Below, piece by piece: positions 16,192 through 24,636 of a stretch of DNA of 64,000 bases (its first letter is position 1; the number at the start of each line of letters is the position of its first letter). The stretch comes from Bacillus sp. MM2020_1. Its GTDB lineage: Bacteria; Bacillota; Bacilli; Bacillales; Cytobacillaceae. The stretch spans positions 1-64,000 of the forward strand of contig JAANMP010000013.1 in the NCBI GenBank assembly GCA_011250595.1, read 5' to 3'. The notes under the pieces were generated by a model. That model ran no database searches. It saw nothing but the letters and a program-made list of their open reading frames with translations, and was not told where the DNA came from. Position numbers and translations under genes: made by a program.

Positions 16192-17841
16192 TTATTGACT
16201 TCCCACTAAAACTTTAAAATCCGTGTCGATACTTTCTAGCGACTTTGTTAGCACATGGACATGTACGTTCCATCGACCTGCCATGCTAAAATGCAAACCC
16301 TTTACTTCATATTTGCCGTCAGCAATTTTTGTTAAATTAACGGTTTCTTTTCCCATGTCCATTTCAAGCATGGTAAAGGTTAAGTGCATTTGTTCAATAT
16401 CTTTGATTGGCTTCCCTTCTCGGTCTTTTAAGGTAACCACGAATAAATTCACTCCGATAATATTAGGCGTTGCTTTCAATGAAACTTGCATATCTTGATT
16501 TACTTTTTTGGTTTCATTGAAAGGTCCCGGTGACTGCATTGCCGTTGGCAAATTGGTTAAAACAACTGAAAGGACTAGGATGATCAATCCAAGTAAAAGT
16601 TCTCCCTTTAGTGTTGCCCTTAGTCCTTCAGCTGTTCCCCTTTTTCCTTTAATAAAATTCACAGCTGCCAGTATCAACATTAGCAAAAATAGGCTTACTT
16701 TGCACAATAAAACCTGTCCATAGTTCGTTTGGAAAAGTGCTGAAAAGTTTGGAATATATAAAAAGCTGCCATACAATCCTGTTAACGTTAGAATAAGAAC
16801 CAGCAAGATTCCCCATTTGGAGAAACTTTTGACCATTTTTAGATACTCCTGCTTTAATTCCGGCTTCTTACGGAATGATAGCATTCCAACAAAACCAATT
16901 AAACTTCCTATCCAAATCGATGCGGCAAGTAAATGGAGAAAATCCATTGCTATCGCTAATACCTGATTGGTTTGTCCGGCTGCATGACTTGTCACTGCTT
17001 TTGTCAAAACCATAGCTGCCCCTAAACAAAAGCAGGCCCACAATATGATTCGTTTTGTGCTCTCGGCCAAACCTATAAAAGAGGTGAGTAGGGTAAGAGT
17101 TAAAAGGATTGCTATCTGTATAAGCCACGATTGACCGTAATTTGTGTTCATTAGCATATTTTCGAAGGTTGAGAAGGTAAACACTTCACTCCAAGGAAGA
17201 CCCGATTCAATCGTCGCCTGTAATGGCAGGCCAAGCAGAATAATAATGAATAAAAGTATCAAACCTGTGCTAATCAGTTTACGGAACCGCTTATCAACTA
17301 AACCTGTTTCCCTTAGTTCCTTAGGCAAAATAACCATATAAAAAAAAATGAGCCCGACGTAGCACGCATTGCTTAAATATTGCAGCCAACGAATAATAAT
17401 TAGATCTGCTTTAGGTGTGTAGCCTTTCGTTTCATTTTCTATCGCAGTAGCGTCTTGTCCTTTTTCACCAATTTGAAAAGGAATAACCCCTTCAACGGGA
17501 TGACCGTCGCTTGAAACCACCTTCCACTTTATTCGATAGGAGCCATTAGGGAGATTCTTTTTTAAATCACTCTTTAAGATAAAAGGTTGCTTCGGATCAA
17601 TCCGCCCATTTTTTTTATCGACCCGATTTCCTTCTGAATCAAAAACCTTTATGGAGTTAAAGGAAGGCTGGATCGATTCATCAAAATTAATGGTTACTTT
17701 GGTTGGCACTTTTTCTACCGTCTCATTTTCTAATGGTGTAGATTTTTTAATATAAGCATGTGCAGATGAAATAGACGGAAATAAAAATAAAAACAGGGAT
17801 AGGATAACAAGCAATGAACTGGCTTTTTCTTTAATATGCAA
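16192..17841 (-). CDS. ycnJ: YcnJ-like copper transport protein (CopC-CopD fusion)
   Basis: This 549-residue fusion combines an N-terminal signal peptide ending SSA, an extracellular CopC domain beginning with the copper-binding His in HAYIKKSTP and containing SSDGHPVEG, and a CopD domain with about eight membrane helices (roughly residues 155-430), followed by an extracellular C-terminal beta-rich domain (about 445-545). B. subtilis YcnJ is implicated in copper uptake. TTG at 17841 is preceded by GGGAG at seven bases and fits the signal peptide better than the upstream ATG. It leads the ycnJ-ycnI operon. Confidence 0.9.
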   Translation of the reverse strand: MHIKEKASSLLVILSLFLFLFPSISSAHAYIKKSTPLENETVEKVPTKVTINFDESIQPSFNSIKVFDSEGNRVDKKNGRIDPKQPFILKSDLKKNLPNGSYRIKWKVVSSDGHPVEGVIPFQIGEKGQDATAIENETKGYTPKADLIIIRWLQYLSNACYVGLIFFYMVILPKELRETGLVDKRFRKLISTGLILLFIIILLGLPLQATIESGLPWSEVFTFSTFENMLMNTNYGQSWLIQIAILLTLTLLTSFIGLAESTKRIILWACFCLGAAMVLTKAVTSHAAGQTNQVLAIAMDFLHLLAASIWIGSLIGFVGMLSFRKKPELKQEYLKMVKSFSKWGILLVLILTLTGLYGSFLYIPNFSALFQTNYGQVLLCKVSLFLLMLILAAVNFIKGKRGTAEGLRATLKGELLLGLIILVLSVVLTNLPTAMQSPGPFNETKKVNQDMQVSLKATPNIIGVNLFVVTLKDREGKPIKDIEQMHLTFTMLEMDMGKETVNLTKIADGKYEVKGLHFSMAGRWNVHVHVLTKSLESIDTDFKVLVGSQ

Positions 17842-18103
17842 TCCATCACTCCCTTTACTTTCCAATCGTTATATTAGTTCTTAAATACATCATATGTAAT
17901 TAAATTTTTCACTATCGATACTATGATAATGATAAATATGAATATTAACAATATCTTTATAAGAACAACTTGTGAATAATTGTTGAATTTTCATATTTAT
18001 AAGGCAGATTTGTCACTCAATATTAGCTTTACCGCTAATATTTTTTTAACATTAAATATATAGATTAAATCTTCATAACATGTACATAGAATCTCCCCTA
18101 TTT
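17842..18103. other. divergent ycnJ / Met-rich gene intergenic region
   Basis: AT-rich non-coding gap. It must hold the ycnJ promoter, and it ends in the CTGCAAA-type promoter of the gene at 18157. No ORF or clear metal-regulator operator for ycnJ was recognised. Confidence 0.4.
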
Positions 18104-18125
18104 CTGCAAATTTTTGATTTATGAT
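18104..18125 (+). promoter_or_regulatory. CTGCAAA-N9-TATGAT promoter (copy 1)
   Basis: CTGCAAA at 18104-18110, nine bases, then the -10-like TATGAT at 18120-18125, placing the predicted transcription start about 25 nt before the Met-rich gene. There is no TTGACA-like -35 box. It is one of six matching sites in the copper island. Confidence 0.65.
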
Positions 18126-18156
18126 TAAGACAAGAAAAGAAGGGAGTTATATAATA

Positions 18157-18402
18157 ATGAAAAAATTTGTTGTTGGAATTCTAAGTGCTGCTTTTATTCT
18201 TGGAGCAGGCACGGCTGTATTTGCAGCTGGAAATAGCAACTCTGGCGAACGTATAAGTTTTGAAAAAATGTTGCCGTTTATGCAAAAAATGCATCCAGAT
18301 TCTTCAAAGGCTGAATTAAAAGACATGTACAAAGCTTGTCATAAAGGTGAAGGGATGATGGGTGATACAAAAGGAAAGGAAAATATGATGAATAGTTTTT
18401 AA
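18157..18402 (+). CDS. small exported Met/His-containing protein
   Basis: An 81-residue precursor with a signal peptide (MKKFVVGILSAAFILGAG, cleavage after VFAA) and a mature part of about 55 residues rich in Met, His and Lys, with FEKMLPFMQKMHPD, MYKACHKGEGMMGD and a terminal MMNSF. It contains a single cysteine next to a histidine. Nearby copper genes and the Met/His content suggest metal binding outside the membrane, but no characterised homologue is recognised. Similar short proteins are widespread and uncharacterised in Bacillus. The ATG at 18157 follows AAGGGAG; it has the shared CTGCAAA-type promoter. Confidence 0.7.
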   Translation: MKKFVVGILSAAFILGAGTAVFAAGNSNSGERISFEKMLPFMQKMHPDSSKAELKDMYKACHKGEGMMGDTKGKENMMNSF

Positions 18403-18485
18403 AACCTTTATAAATTCATCTATACTATTCTTGAGGTTTGGTATTATTACCAGGCCTTTTTTGCATATTACCTAATCCCTCAAAA

Positions 18486-18522
18486 AAAACCTGTATAGAA
18501 TTAATAATTCTACACAGGTTTT
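18486..18522 (-). terminator. terminator after polyferredoxin operon
   Basis: AAAACCTGT-A-TAGAATT pairs with its near-complement around a short loop; an A8 run on the plus strand gives a T8 tail on the minus strand. Confidence 0.8.
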
Positions 18523-18558
18523 GGAAAATACATGAGTATAAATTAACAAGGTTCAATC

Positions 18559-19926
18559 TCAAACCCGATGCATCATAGGTAAGGAGAATAAATAAATATT
18601 AGTGATGGCTAGTACCGTCATAAGTACGTAATATGGCAGCATAGCTTTTAAAGATGTCATTTTACTTCTGCCCATCCTGTACACAACGTAACAAGTACCG
18701 ACCAATCCGATTATAATCACGATATACTGAATCATTTGTACAGTTGGAGTAGAGGCGAGACTTAAACTTGCTGGATTTGAGTCGACTCCAAATAACCGAA
18801 TCGAATTGAACCATACTGCCTTTCCTTCAGTGAAGATATGAAACAGGTTATGAGCCAGATGTCCAGCAAGATCTAAAGGAATAATCGCATAGCCAAAACG
18901 TGTAAAGTTCTTTTTAATTGAACCTTCCATTCCAAGTAATGATGCTAATTTTGCAGTTCCTAACAATAATAGAATTGGTAATGCCATCGCAATGATAAAG
19001 GCAATAGTGAAGTTAATAACGTAGCTTGAAGTACCAGTAATAGAGCCGATTGTATTTAAGATACCCTGCCAAGGTTCTAGCATGGTTATATTTTGTACGA
19101 ATACGATCCCCATAATAACAGCTGCTAAAGAAGCATGCTCAAGCTTCGGATTTTTCAAGCCCCATAATTCTTTTGTAGGAATTCTTGTTGTAATTTTAAC
19201 TGAATTATTTGGACAGTTTTTCACACAGTTTCCGCAAATATTACATTCGGCACTAGATTCCATTGTCCGTGGAAACTGGAACATCGGACATCCTTCTACG
19301 CCCTCAGTTCCTTTGTAACAGGATTGCACTTTACACGTTTTACAAATATCAGGTGTTGCCTGCACTTTTAAAGCTCCAGAGCGCGAATAGTTTCCGGCAA
19401 GACCTCCAAGGAAACAAAGTGTCTTACAGAAAGTTCTTCTTTCGTAAAAAACAGATGTGGCTACAACCATAGTTACGAGTAAAAGCAATAAGTAACCTGA
19501 ACCTCGCGGTGACTCGACAATTCCCCACACATGGTCACTGTAAGTTATCATAATAAAGAATATATCAATCAACCAAATTCCATATTTTTTTAAAAACTTA
19601 GGCATTGGTCGCTTGCTGCCAACAAATTTACGAACAATATCGCTTAATTTGCCGAAAGGGCAGATAGCACACCAGAAGCGGCCGGTTAGTAAAAATAGGA
19701 CTGGAATAACTGGCCACCACAACACCCATGTCATTGTTGTACCAAAGTTTTTACTTGGATCTACGGTACCCATTACTAATTCATAAACAATTATTGAAAA
19801 TACAAAGATTACAATCCATTGAAAGATTCCCGGATACCATTTGCTTTTAACAAATTTCTTCACAACTGGTATCGATAGGAGATCAAAAGGTTCTTTTTCT
19901 GGTAAGTTTTTCTCAGGCATGGCCAT
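18559..19926 (-). CDS. membrane polyferredoxin (NapH/NosR-like 4Fe-4S protein)
   Basis: This 455-residue protein mixes several membrane helices with iron-sulfur motifs: CAICPFG and CKTLCFLGG in the NapH/NosR style, CKTC-x4-CYKG-x6-CPMF, and a ferredoxin motif CNICGNCVKNCPNN. It should therefore pass electrons at the membrane. After the clusters come five or so further helices with conserved His residues (HLAHNLFHIF). Its start overlaps the 3' end of the Met/His-rich gene by 14 nt, implying coupled translation and a joint function. Family members serve periplasmic reductases or metal-centre maturation; the partner here is unknown, and copper redox is an inference from location. Confidence 0.75.
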   Translation of the reverse strand: MAMPEKNLPEKEPFDLLSIPVVKKFVKSKWYPGIFQWIVIFVFSIIVYELVMGTVDPSKNFGTTMTWVLWWPVIPVLFLLTGRFWCAICPFGKLSDIVRKFVGSKRPMPKFLKKYGIWLIDIFFIMITYSDHVWGIVESPRGSGYLLLLLVTMVVATSVFYERRTFCKTLCFLGGLAGNYSRSGALKVQATPDICKTCKVQSCYKGTEGVEGCPMFQFPRTMESSAECNICGNCVKNCPNNSVKITTRIPTKELWGLKNPKLEHASLAAVIMGIVFVQNITMLEPWQGILNTIGSITGTSSYVINFTIAFIIAMALPILLLLGTAKLASLLGMEGSIKKNFTRFGYAIIPLDLAGHLAHNLFHIFTEGKAVWFNSIRLFGVDSNPASLSLASTPTVQMIQYIVIIIGLVGTCYVVYRMGRSKMTSLKAMLPYYVLMTVLAITNIYLFSLPMMHRV

Positions 19927-20320
19927 TGATTACATCCCCCTTCCTTCTAAACCATTTATTCCAAACACCTATTAAAATAAATAATAGATTTACTGCTCCA
20001 TAGGTTCCTAACACCTTATAGTTTGGTGGTGTTTCAACAACTGCTGCATGGTGATCATGAACTTCACCGCTGCTTCCGCCCTCCATATTCATACCTTCCA
20101 TGTCACTTCCGCTATCGTGATTCATACCTTCCATGTCCGTTCCACTGTCGTGATCCATAGTAGTAGCATCCTCACCACCGGATTCATCATGATCCTTTTT
20201 GAGATTCTCTGTTGCTTGTTTTAAATTTTTGGTATGAGAATGCCCCTCATCTGCTAATGCCCTTACATCGAAAGAGAAAATAAATGCTATTGCAAAAATA
20301 AATAAAAATAGTTTTTTCAT
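19913..20320 (-). CDS. Met/His/Asp-rich membrane-anchored protein
   Basis: The 135-residue protein has a signal peptide (residues 1-23, ending ALA), an extracellular stretch with near-repeats DHDSGTDMEGM, NHDSGSDMEGM and NMEGG followed by HDHHAAVVE, and a C-terminal membrane helix near residues 103-122 with a WNKWFRRKG stop-transfer. The dense Met, His and Asp pattern is what extracytoplasmic copper-binding proteins show. It is translationally coupled to the polyferredoxin gene and carries the CTGCAAA-type promoter. I propose it as a copper-binding partner of that protein; no family name is recognised. Confidence 0.65.
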   Translation of the reverse strand: MKKLFLFIFAIAFIFSFDVRALADEGHSHTKNLKQATENLKKDHDESGGEDATTMDHDSGTDMEGMNHDSGSDMEGMNMEGGSSGEVHDHHAAVVETPPNYKVLGTYGAVNLLFILIGVWNKWFRRKGDVINGHA

Positions 20321-20367
20321 TTTTCCACCTCCAGAAAGTTAATTATGCATCAAATGTTTATATGTAT

Positions 20368-20389
20368 AATGTACTGGGGAAATTTGCAG
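20368..20389 (-). promoter_or_regulatory. CTGCAAA-N9-TACATT promoter (copy 2)
   Basis: On the minus strand CTGCAAA (20389-20383), nine bases, then TACATT (20373-20368), about 47 nt upstream of the Met/His-rich gene start. Confidence 0.65.
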
Positions 20390-20530
20390 TTTGTATGCAT
20401 TTTTGTTGGAGATACTATGCACTATTGATTTTCTAGTCGTTTGTTCATATATTTGTAAAAACTCAACTGGTTTTCGTTATTTGAATTAAATAACACTCAT
20501 TAAAAAAAGAAGAGCCAGGATGGCCCTCCT

Positions 20531-22744
20531 TTACAATTTTACTTTTTGTAATCGTAATGAATTGAGAACAACTGATACTGAACTGAATGCCATGGCAGCA
20601 CCTGCAAGCCATGGAGCAAGGAATCCAAGAGCAGCGACTGGAATACCAAGAGTATTATAAGCAAGAGCCCAGAAGAGGTTTTGCTTAATATTACCGATTG
20701 TTTTTTTACTCATAAAAATGGAATCAGCAATACTATTTAAATCCCCGCGAATAAGAGTTATATCAGCTGCTTCCATTGCAATATCTGTTCCGGTTCCAAT
20801 GGCCATTCCTATATCAGCAATTGCAAGGGCTGGCGCGTCATTGATTCCATCTCCGACCATGGCCACTTTCTTATCAATTGCCTGTAATTTCTTAATTTCA
20901 TCTGCCTTACCTTCAGGAAGGACCTCAGCAATCACATTCTCGATACCAACTTGAGCTGCAATTGCCCTTGCAGTCTGTTGATTATCGCCTGTAATCATAA
21001 TCACTTCAATTCCCATATTCTTAAGTCTACTGATAGCAGATTTCGATGTCTCTTTAATTGTATCCGCTACAGCAACCATACCGGCATATTGACCATCTAT
21101 AGCAGCAAGCATAGCTGTTTTCCCAACCATTTCTAATGCATTCATCTGCTCATAAGCATTTTTAACAGGTATGTTAAACTTATTCATTAACTTTCTTGTT
21201 CCAACTAACAACTCTTTCCCATCCACTTTTGCCTTTATTCCAAATCCAGGGATTGCTTCAAATTCCTTTACATCCTTTAAAGAGATCCCTTTATCTTTAA
21301 TTCCTTGAACAATTGCTTGTGCCAATGGATGCTCTGATTGTTTTTCTGCTGAACCAACCAATGATAAGAATTCTTCCTCTGTTTGTTTTTGATTTGTGAA
21401 AACATCTGTTAAAACAGGTGTGCCGTTTGTAACTGTTCCGGTTTTATCCAAAACAACAGTAGAAATTTGATGCGTCATTTCTAAATGTTCGCCGCCTTTA
21501 AATAGAATACCGTATTCGGCAGCACGACCTGAACCAGCCATAATGGAAGTAGGCGTCGCCAAACCCAATGCACATGGACAGGCAATAACAAGGACAGCAA
21601 TCATTTTCTCTAAAGCATTGGCAAAATCACCGGGAGTTACCCAAACATACCAAACGATAAACGCTAAAACAGCAAGAGCAACAACAATTGGGACAAACAA
21701 TCCAGAAATCCGGTCCGCAAGGCGTTGAATAGGAGCCTTGGAACCTTGTGCTTCTTCCACAACTTTAATAATTTGAGCTAAAGCCGTATCTCTTCCTACT
21801 TTAGTGGCTTCCGCTTTTAAAAATCCATTTTTATTAAGGGTAGCCCCTATTACCTGGTCACCCATTTTCTTATCTACAGGAACACTTTCGCCTGTCAGCA
21901 TTGACTCATCAATTGCTGAGGTACCTTCAACTATTTTGCCATCGACTGGGATTTTCTCACCAGGCTTGATATGCAGAATATCGCCAACGATAACTTCTTC
22001 AATTGGAACTTGCTGCTCAACTCCCAATCTTTCAATAGTTGCTGTCTTTGCTTGAAGACCCATCAGTTTCTTAATTGCCTCAGATGAGCGTCCTTTTGCT
22101 TTTGCTTCAAAAAGCTTACCAAGAATAATCAAGGTAATAAGAATGGAACTCGTCTCATAATAAAGTTCTACTGAATGGGCCATACTTCCGATTGAAAGCA
22201 GCGATAGATACAAACTGTAAAAATATGCTGCTGATGTACCTAGAGCAACAAGAACATCCATATTGGCACTCTTATTTTTCAATGCCTTATAGGCACCAAC
22301 ATAAAATTGTTTTCCAATAATAAACTGCACCGGTGTAGCCAAAGCAAACTGGACCCATGGATTCACTAACATTTTTGGAACCCAAATGAAGGAGGTGAAT
22401 GAAAAGTGACCAACCATTGCCCATAATAGAGGGAAGGAAAGGATAGCCGAAAAGATAAACTTTCCTGTTTGTTTATCAATTTCCTTTTGACGATAATCAA
22501 CTGTATCTTTTGTATCTTCCTTTATATGGGCACCATAGCCAAGGTTTTCGACTATTTTAATAATTTCACCTGACGAAAGTTCAGCACGGTTATACTCCAC
22601 GGTTGCTTTTTCCAGTGCCAAATTCACATTTGCTTTCACTACTCCCTCTAACTTATTTAGTCCTTTTTCGATGCGAGTAGCACAAGCCGCACAAGTCATT
22701 CCGGTTATGTCGAATTCACTTTTTTCATTTACATTTTGACTCAA
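20531..22744 (-). CDS. copA: copper-exporting P1B-type ATPase CopA
   Basis: This 737-residue ATPase pumps Cu(I) out of the cytoplasm. One N-terminal HMA domain carries GMTCAACATRIE; the membrane metal site is CPCALGLATP; the phosphorylation motif is DKTGTVT; SEHPLAQAI, TGDNQQTA and GDGINDAPAL complete the nucleotide and hinge motifs. B. subtilis CopA has two N-terminal HMA domains and about 800 residues, so this one is the single-HMA form. TTG at 22744 has AAGGAG eight bases upstream. It follows copZ, but a hairpin and a separate dyad sit in the gap, so it may have its own promoter. Confidence 0.95.
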   Translation of the reverse strand: MSQNVNEKSEFDITGMTCAACATRIEKGLNKLEGVVKANVNLALEKATVEYNRAELSSGEIIKIVENLGYGAHIKEDTKDTVDYRQKEIDKQTGKFIFSAILSFPLLWAMVGHFSFTSFIWVPKMLVNPWVQFALATPVQFIIGKQFYVGAYKALKNKSANMDVLVALGTSAAYFYSLYLSLLSIGSMAHSVELYYETSSILITLIILGKLFEAKAKGRSSEAIKKLMGLQAKTATIERLGVEQQVPIEEVIVGDILHIKPGEKIPVDGKIVEGTSAIDESMLTGESVPVDKKMGDQVIGATLNKNGFLKAEATKVGRDTALAQIIKVVEEAQGSKAPIQRLADRISGLFVPIVVALAVLAFIVWYVWVTPGDFANALEKMIAVLVIACPCALGLATPTSIMAGSGRAAEYGILFKGGEHLEMTHQISTVVLDKTGTVTNGTPVLTDVFTNQKQTEEEFLSLVGSAEKQSEHPLAQAIVQGIKDKGISLKDVKEFEAIPGFGIKAKVDGKELLVGTRKLMNKFNIPVKNAYEQMNALEMVGKTAMLAAIDGQYAGMVAVADTIKETSKSAISRLKNMGIEVIMITGDNQQTARAIAAQVGIENVIAEVLPEGKADEIKKLQAIDKKVAMVGDGINDAPALAIADIGMAIGTGTDIAMEAADITLIRGDLNSIADSIFMSKKTIGNIKQNLFWALAYNTLGIPVAALGFLAPWLAGAAMAFSSVSVVLNSLRLQKVKL

Positions 22745-22758
22745 ATTAACCAACTCCT

Positions 22759-22777
22759 TATACCCTATACAGGTATA
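22759..22777. promoter_or_regulatory. CsoR-like operator before copA
   Basis: TATACCCTATACAGGTATA contains a perfect 6-bp dyad (TATACC / GGTATA, 7-nt spacer) directly upstream of the copA ribosome binding site. The TACC...GGTA layout resembles CsoR copper-repressor operators. Confidence 0.5.
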
Positions 22778-22793
22778 TTTTTTTGTAAAAAGA

Positions 22794-22820
22794 ACGTGCT
22801 ATCAGCTAGCACGTCTTTTT
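22794..22820 (-). terminator. hairpin between copZ and copA
   Basis: ACGTGCT (22794-22800) pairs with AGCACGT (22808-22814), followed on the minus strand by a T-rich run. It may terminate or attenuate the copZ transcript before copA. Confidence 0.65.
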
Positions 22821-22826
22821 CATTAT

Positions 22827-23033
22827 TTATTTCACATCGTAACCCTGGTCATCGATGGTTTCCTTAATCTTTTCTAATGAAACCTCTTGGTTATTAAACT
22901 CAACATCCACTTTAGCTGCCTTGAAATCAACTTTTACAGAGCTAACACCGTTAAGTGCCACGACACTTCCTTCTACCGCTTTCACACAATGACCGCATGA
23001 CATTCCTTGAACATTCAATGTTACCTTCTCCAT
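22827..23033 (-). CDS. copZ: copper chaperone CopZ
   Basis: A 68-residue stand-alone HMA domain with the Cu(I)-binding GMSCGHC motif near residue 10 and the usual beta-alpha-beta-beta-alpha-beta pattern ending DDQGYDVK. It delivers Cu(I) to the HMA domain of CopA, encoded next. Length is exactly typical of CopZ. No csoR gene is adjacent, but a C-rich CsoR-like sequence lies about 90 bp upstream. Confidence 0.95.
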   Translation of the reverse strand: MEKVTLNVQGMSCGHCVKAVEGSVVALNGVSSVKVDFKAAKVDVEFNNQEVSLEKIKETIDDQGYDVK

Positions 23034-23306
23034 ATAAAAACTCCCTTACCAGGTTAATTATTTTTTTATAAGCCTAAGATTGTAATTATTAATTATCATC
23101 TTCCTATAACTCGATTTTACCATACCCCCCTACCCTATGCAAATAATCATTTTTAGAATATTTTTATTAGGCTTCACAGTTTGAACAAATATAACTTTAA
23201 CAAATAAATATGGAGAAACTATGCATTTATTATTCTGTCAAAAATAAGTCAAAATCTATCTTTCTAAGAAATCTATTTGAGGGAATTGGTTTAAAAACTC
23301 GTAAAT
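23034..23306. other. copZ-regulator divergent intergenic region
   Basis: Non-coding gap holding the copZ promoter with a C/G-rich CsoR-like site and, at its right end, the autoregulatory-looking promoter of the response regulator. No ORF seen. Confidence 0.4.
23121..23139. promoter_or_regulatory. CsoR-like site upstream of copZ
   Basis: CATACCCCCCTACCCTATG is a conspicuous C-rich block in AT-rich DNA with outer CATA/TATG symmetry; on the minus strand its GGGGGTATGG part resembles the right half of the B. subtilis copZA CsoR site as I remember it. Confidence 0.45.
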
Positions 23307-23328
23307 CTGCAAAGATTCTTCATATATT
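23307..23328 (+). promoter_or_regulatory. CTGCAAA-N9-TATATT promoter (copy 3)
   Basis: CTGCAAA (23307-23313), nine bases, TATATT (23323-23328), 43 nt before the response-regulator start, suggesting that the regulator controls its own gene. Confidence 0.65.
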
Positions 23329-23371
23329 TCTACTAACATAGTGTTATAAAGTTTTTAAAGGTGGTGAAAAT

Positions 23372-24058
23372 ATGAAGACGATATTACTTGTAGATGATGA
23401 AACCAGAATGCTCGATCTATTATGTTTATATTTAGCACCCTATGGTTTTAAATGCATTAAGGCAGAGTCAGGAAAAAAGGCTTTAACATATCTTGAAAAA
23501 GAAAATGTACACATAGTGGTCCTTGATGTTATGATGCCAGAAATGGATGGCTGGACGACCTGTATGAAAATAAGAGAGTTTTCAGGTGTTCCAATTATTA
23601 TGCTAACTGCACGGAGTGAAACAGGTGACGTAATTAAAGGCTTAAAATACGGAGCAGATGATTATGTAGCTAAACCCTTTCACGAAGCTGAGTTACTTGC
23701 CAGAATTGAAGCATTATTAAGAAGAACAACAGATGCAAATGAGAATAATCATATTCTTGTTTTTAATGGATTAGAATGGAATTCACAATCAGTTGAATTA
23801 AATTACCATAACAAATCAATTTTAGTTACACCTAAAGAGTTTGCATTAATTGGGTTGTTTTTAAAGAATCCTCACAAGGTTTACTCTCGGGACCATTTAT
23901 TGACAGCACTATGGGGCCTAACTACGAATATAGATGATCGAACAGTCGATTCTCATATAAGGAATTTAAGAGAAAAATTACGAAATGTGGGTTTCCCAAT
24001 AGATATCCATCTTCTTACAGTTTGGGGAATAGGGTATAAATGGGAACCGAAAAAATGA
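23372..24058 (+). CDS. orphan OmpR/PhoB-type response regulator
   Basis: The 228-residue protein has a receiver domain (acidic VDDE near residue 9, phospho-acceptor in VVLDVMMPEMDG, T in IMLTARS, K in VAKPFHE) and a C-terminal OmpR winged helix (LTPKEFALIGLF, VYSRDHLLTALWG, RTVDSHIRNLREKL). No histidine kinase gene is adjacent: upstream is copZ, downstream a terminator and a broken gene on the other strand. Shared promoter elements in front of this gene and five copper-island units make it the likely regulator of that group. Kinase and signal are unknown. Confidence 0.88.
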   Translation: MKTILLVDDETRMLDLLCLYLAPYGFKCIKAESGKKALTYLEKENVHIVVLDVMMPEMDGWTTCMKIREFSGVPIIMLTARSETGDVIKGLKYGADDYVAKPFHEAELLARIEALLRRTTDANENNHILVFNGLEWNSQSVELNYHNKSILVTPKEFALIGLFLKNPHKVYSRDHLLTALWGLTTNIDDRTVDSHIRNLREKLRNVGFPIDIHLLTVWGIGYKWEPKK

Positions 24059-24140
24059 TTAAAAAAACTAATTGATACTATCAGCAACGAACGCTTAGAT
24101 TGTTAAATTTTATTGCATTTCATTAATGAGTATAAATAAA

Positions 24141-24176
24141 AACAGTGATTACTCAATTGATAATCACTGTTTTTTT
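24141..24176 (+). terminator. terminator after response regulator
   Basis: AACAGTGATTA (24141-24151) pairs perfectly with TAATCACTGTT (24161-24171) and is followed by T7. Confidence 0.85.
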
Positions 24177-24180
24177 ACGT

Positions 24181-24454
24181 TTATTTTAATTTTCCAGTTG
24201 TAATAAGTTGATTCCAATTCTCTCCTCTGTCTTTCGTTTCATATAAAGATGTGGCAAAAGTGGAGTCCGCTATTTGTTTTTCATCCTTTTGATTAACTGC
24301 AATAGCCTTGGATTTCATGCCAATACCTATTGTATTAAATACCTTCTTTAAAAATTTTTGTGGTTGATTTTTGGCTTTTAATGTTGCCTTTCTTTCCCTC
24401 TCCATTTGGTGCAGAGTAAATTTCATCGGTTTCTGACACATAAAGATCCTCCTC
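24181..24454 (-). pseudogene. remnant of a BNR/YCF48-like repeat protein gene
   Basis: The longest open frame (24181-24441, 86 codons) ends in SLYETKDRGENWNQL, a typical BNR/Asp-box repeat, but its first 40 codons are unlike that family. In another frame the same DNA from about 24454 reads EEDLYVSETDEIYSAPNGEG, again a repeat-protein pattern, before hitting a stop near 24335. The simplest reading is a gene of the bacterial glycosylhydrolase-like BNR family reduced to its 3' part and carrying at least one frameshift. An intact CTGCAAA-type promoter remains upstream. The alternative, a genuine 86-residue protein starting at 24441 after GAGGAGG, cannot be ruled out. Confidence 0.5.
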
Positions 24455-24499
24455 AGTAGTCCTTAGTAAATTCTGACAGCCTATCTTTTATCTGCTTTG

Positions 24500-24521
24500 A
24501 GTGTATTAAATAAGTTTGCAG
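24500..24521 (-). promoter_or_regulatory. CTGCAAA-N9-TACACT promoter (copy 4)
   Basis: On the minus strand CTGCAAA (24521-24515), nine bases, TACACT (24505-24500), in front of the BNR-repeat gene remnant. Confidence 0.6.
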
Positions 24522-24602
24522 AAAGTAACAAGAATCTATTACAATTTTTAAAATGGAGGTTTTTTAAAAAAATTCCAATTTATAGTTATTTGTAAACAAA
24601 AA

Positions 24603-24628
24603 AAAACAACGTCATTCGTTGTTTTTTT
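24603..24628 (-). terminator. terminator after CcdA-like gene
   Basis: AACAACG / CGTTGTT hairpin with a 5-nt loop flanked by A and T runs on both sides; probably works in both directions. Confidence 0.7.
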
Positions 24629-24636
24629 TATCATTG

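Noticed and set aside
24181-24441. Intact small gene with a good AGGAGG site
   Set aside because: Its first 40 codons look unlike the BNR-type end, while another frame of the same DNA continues the BNR-type pattern, indicating a frameshifted remnant.
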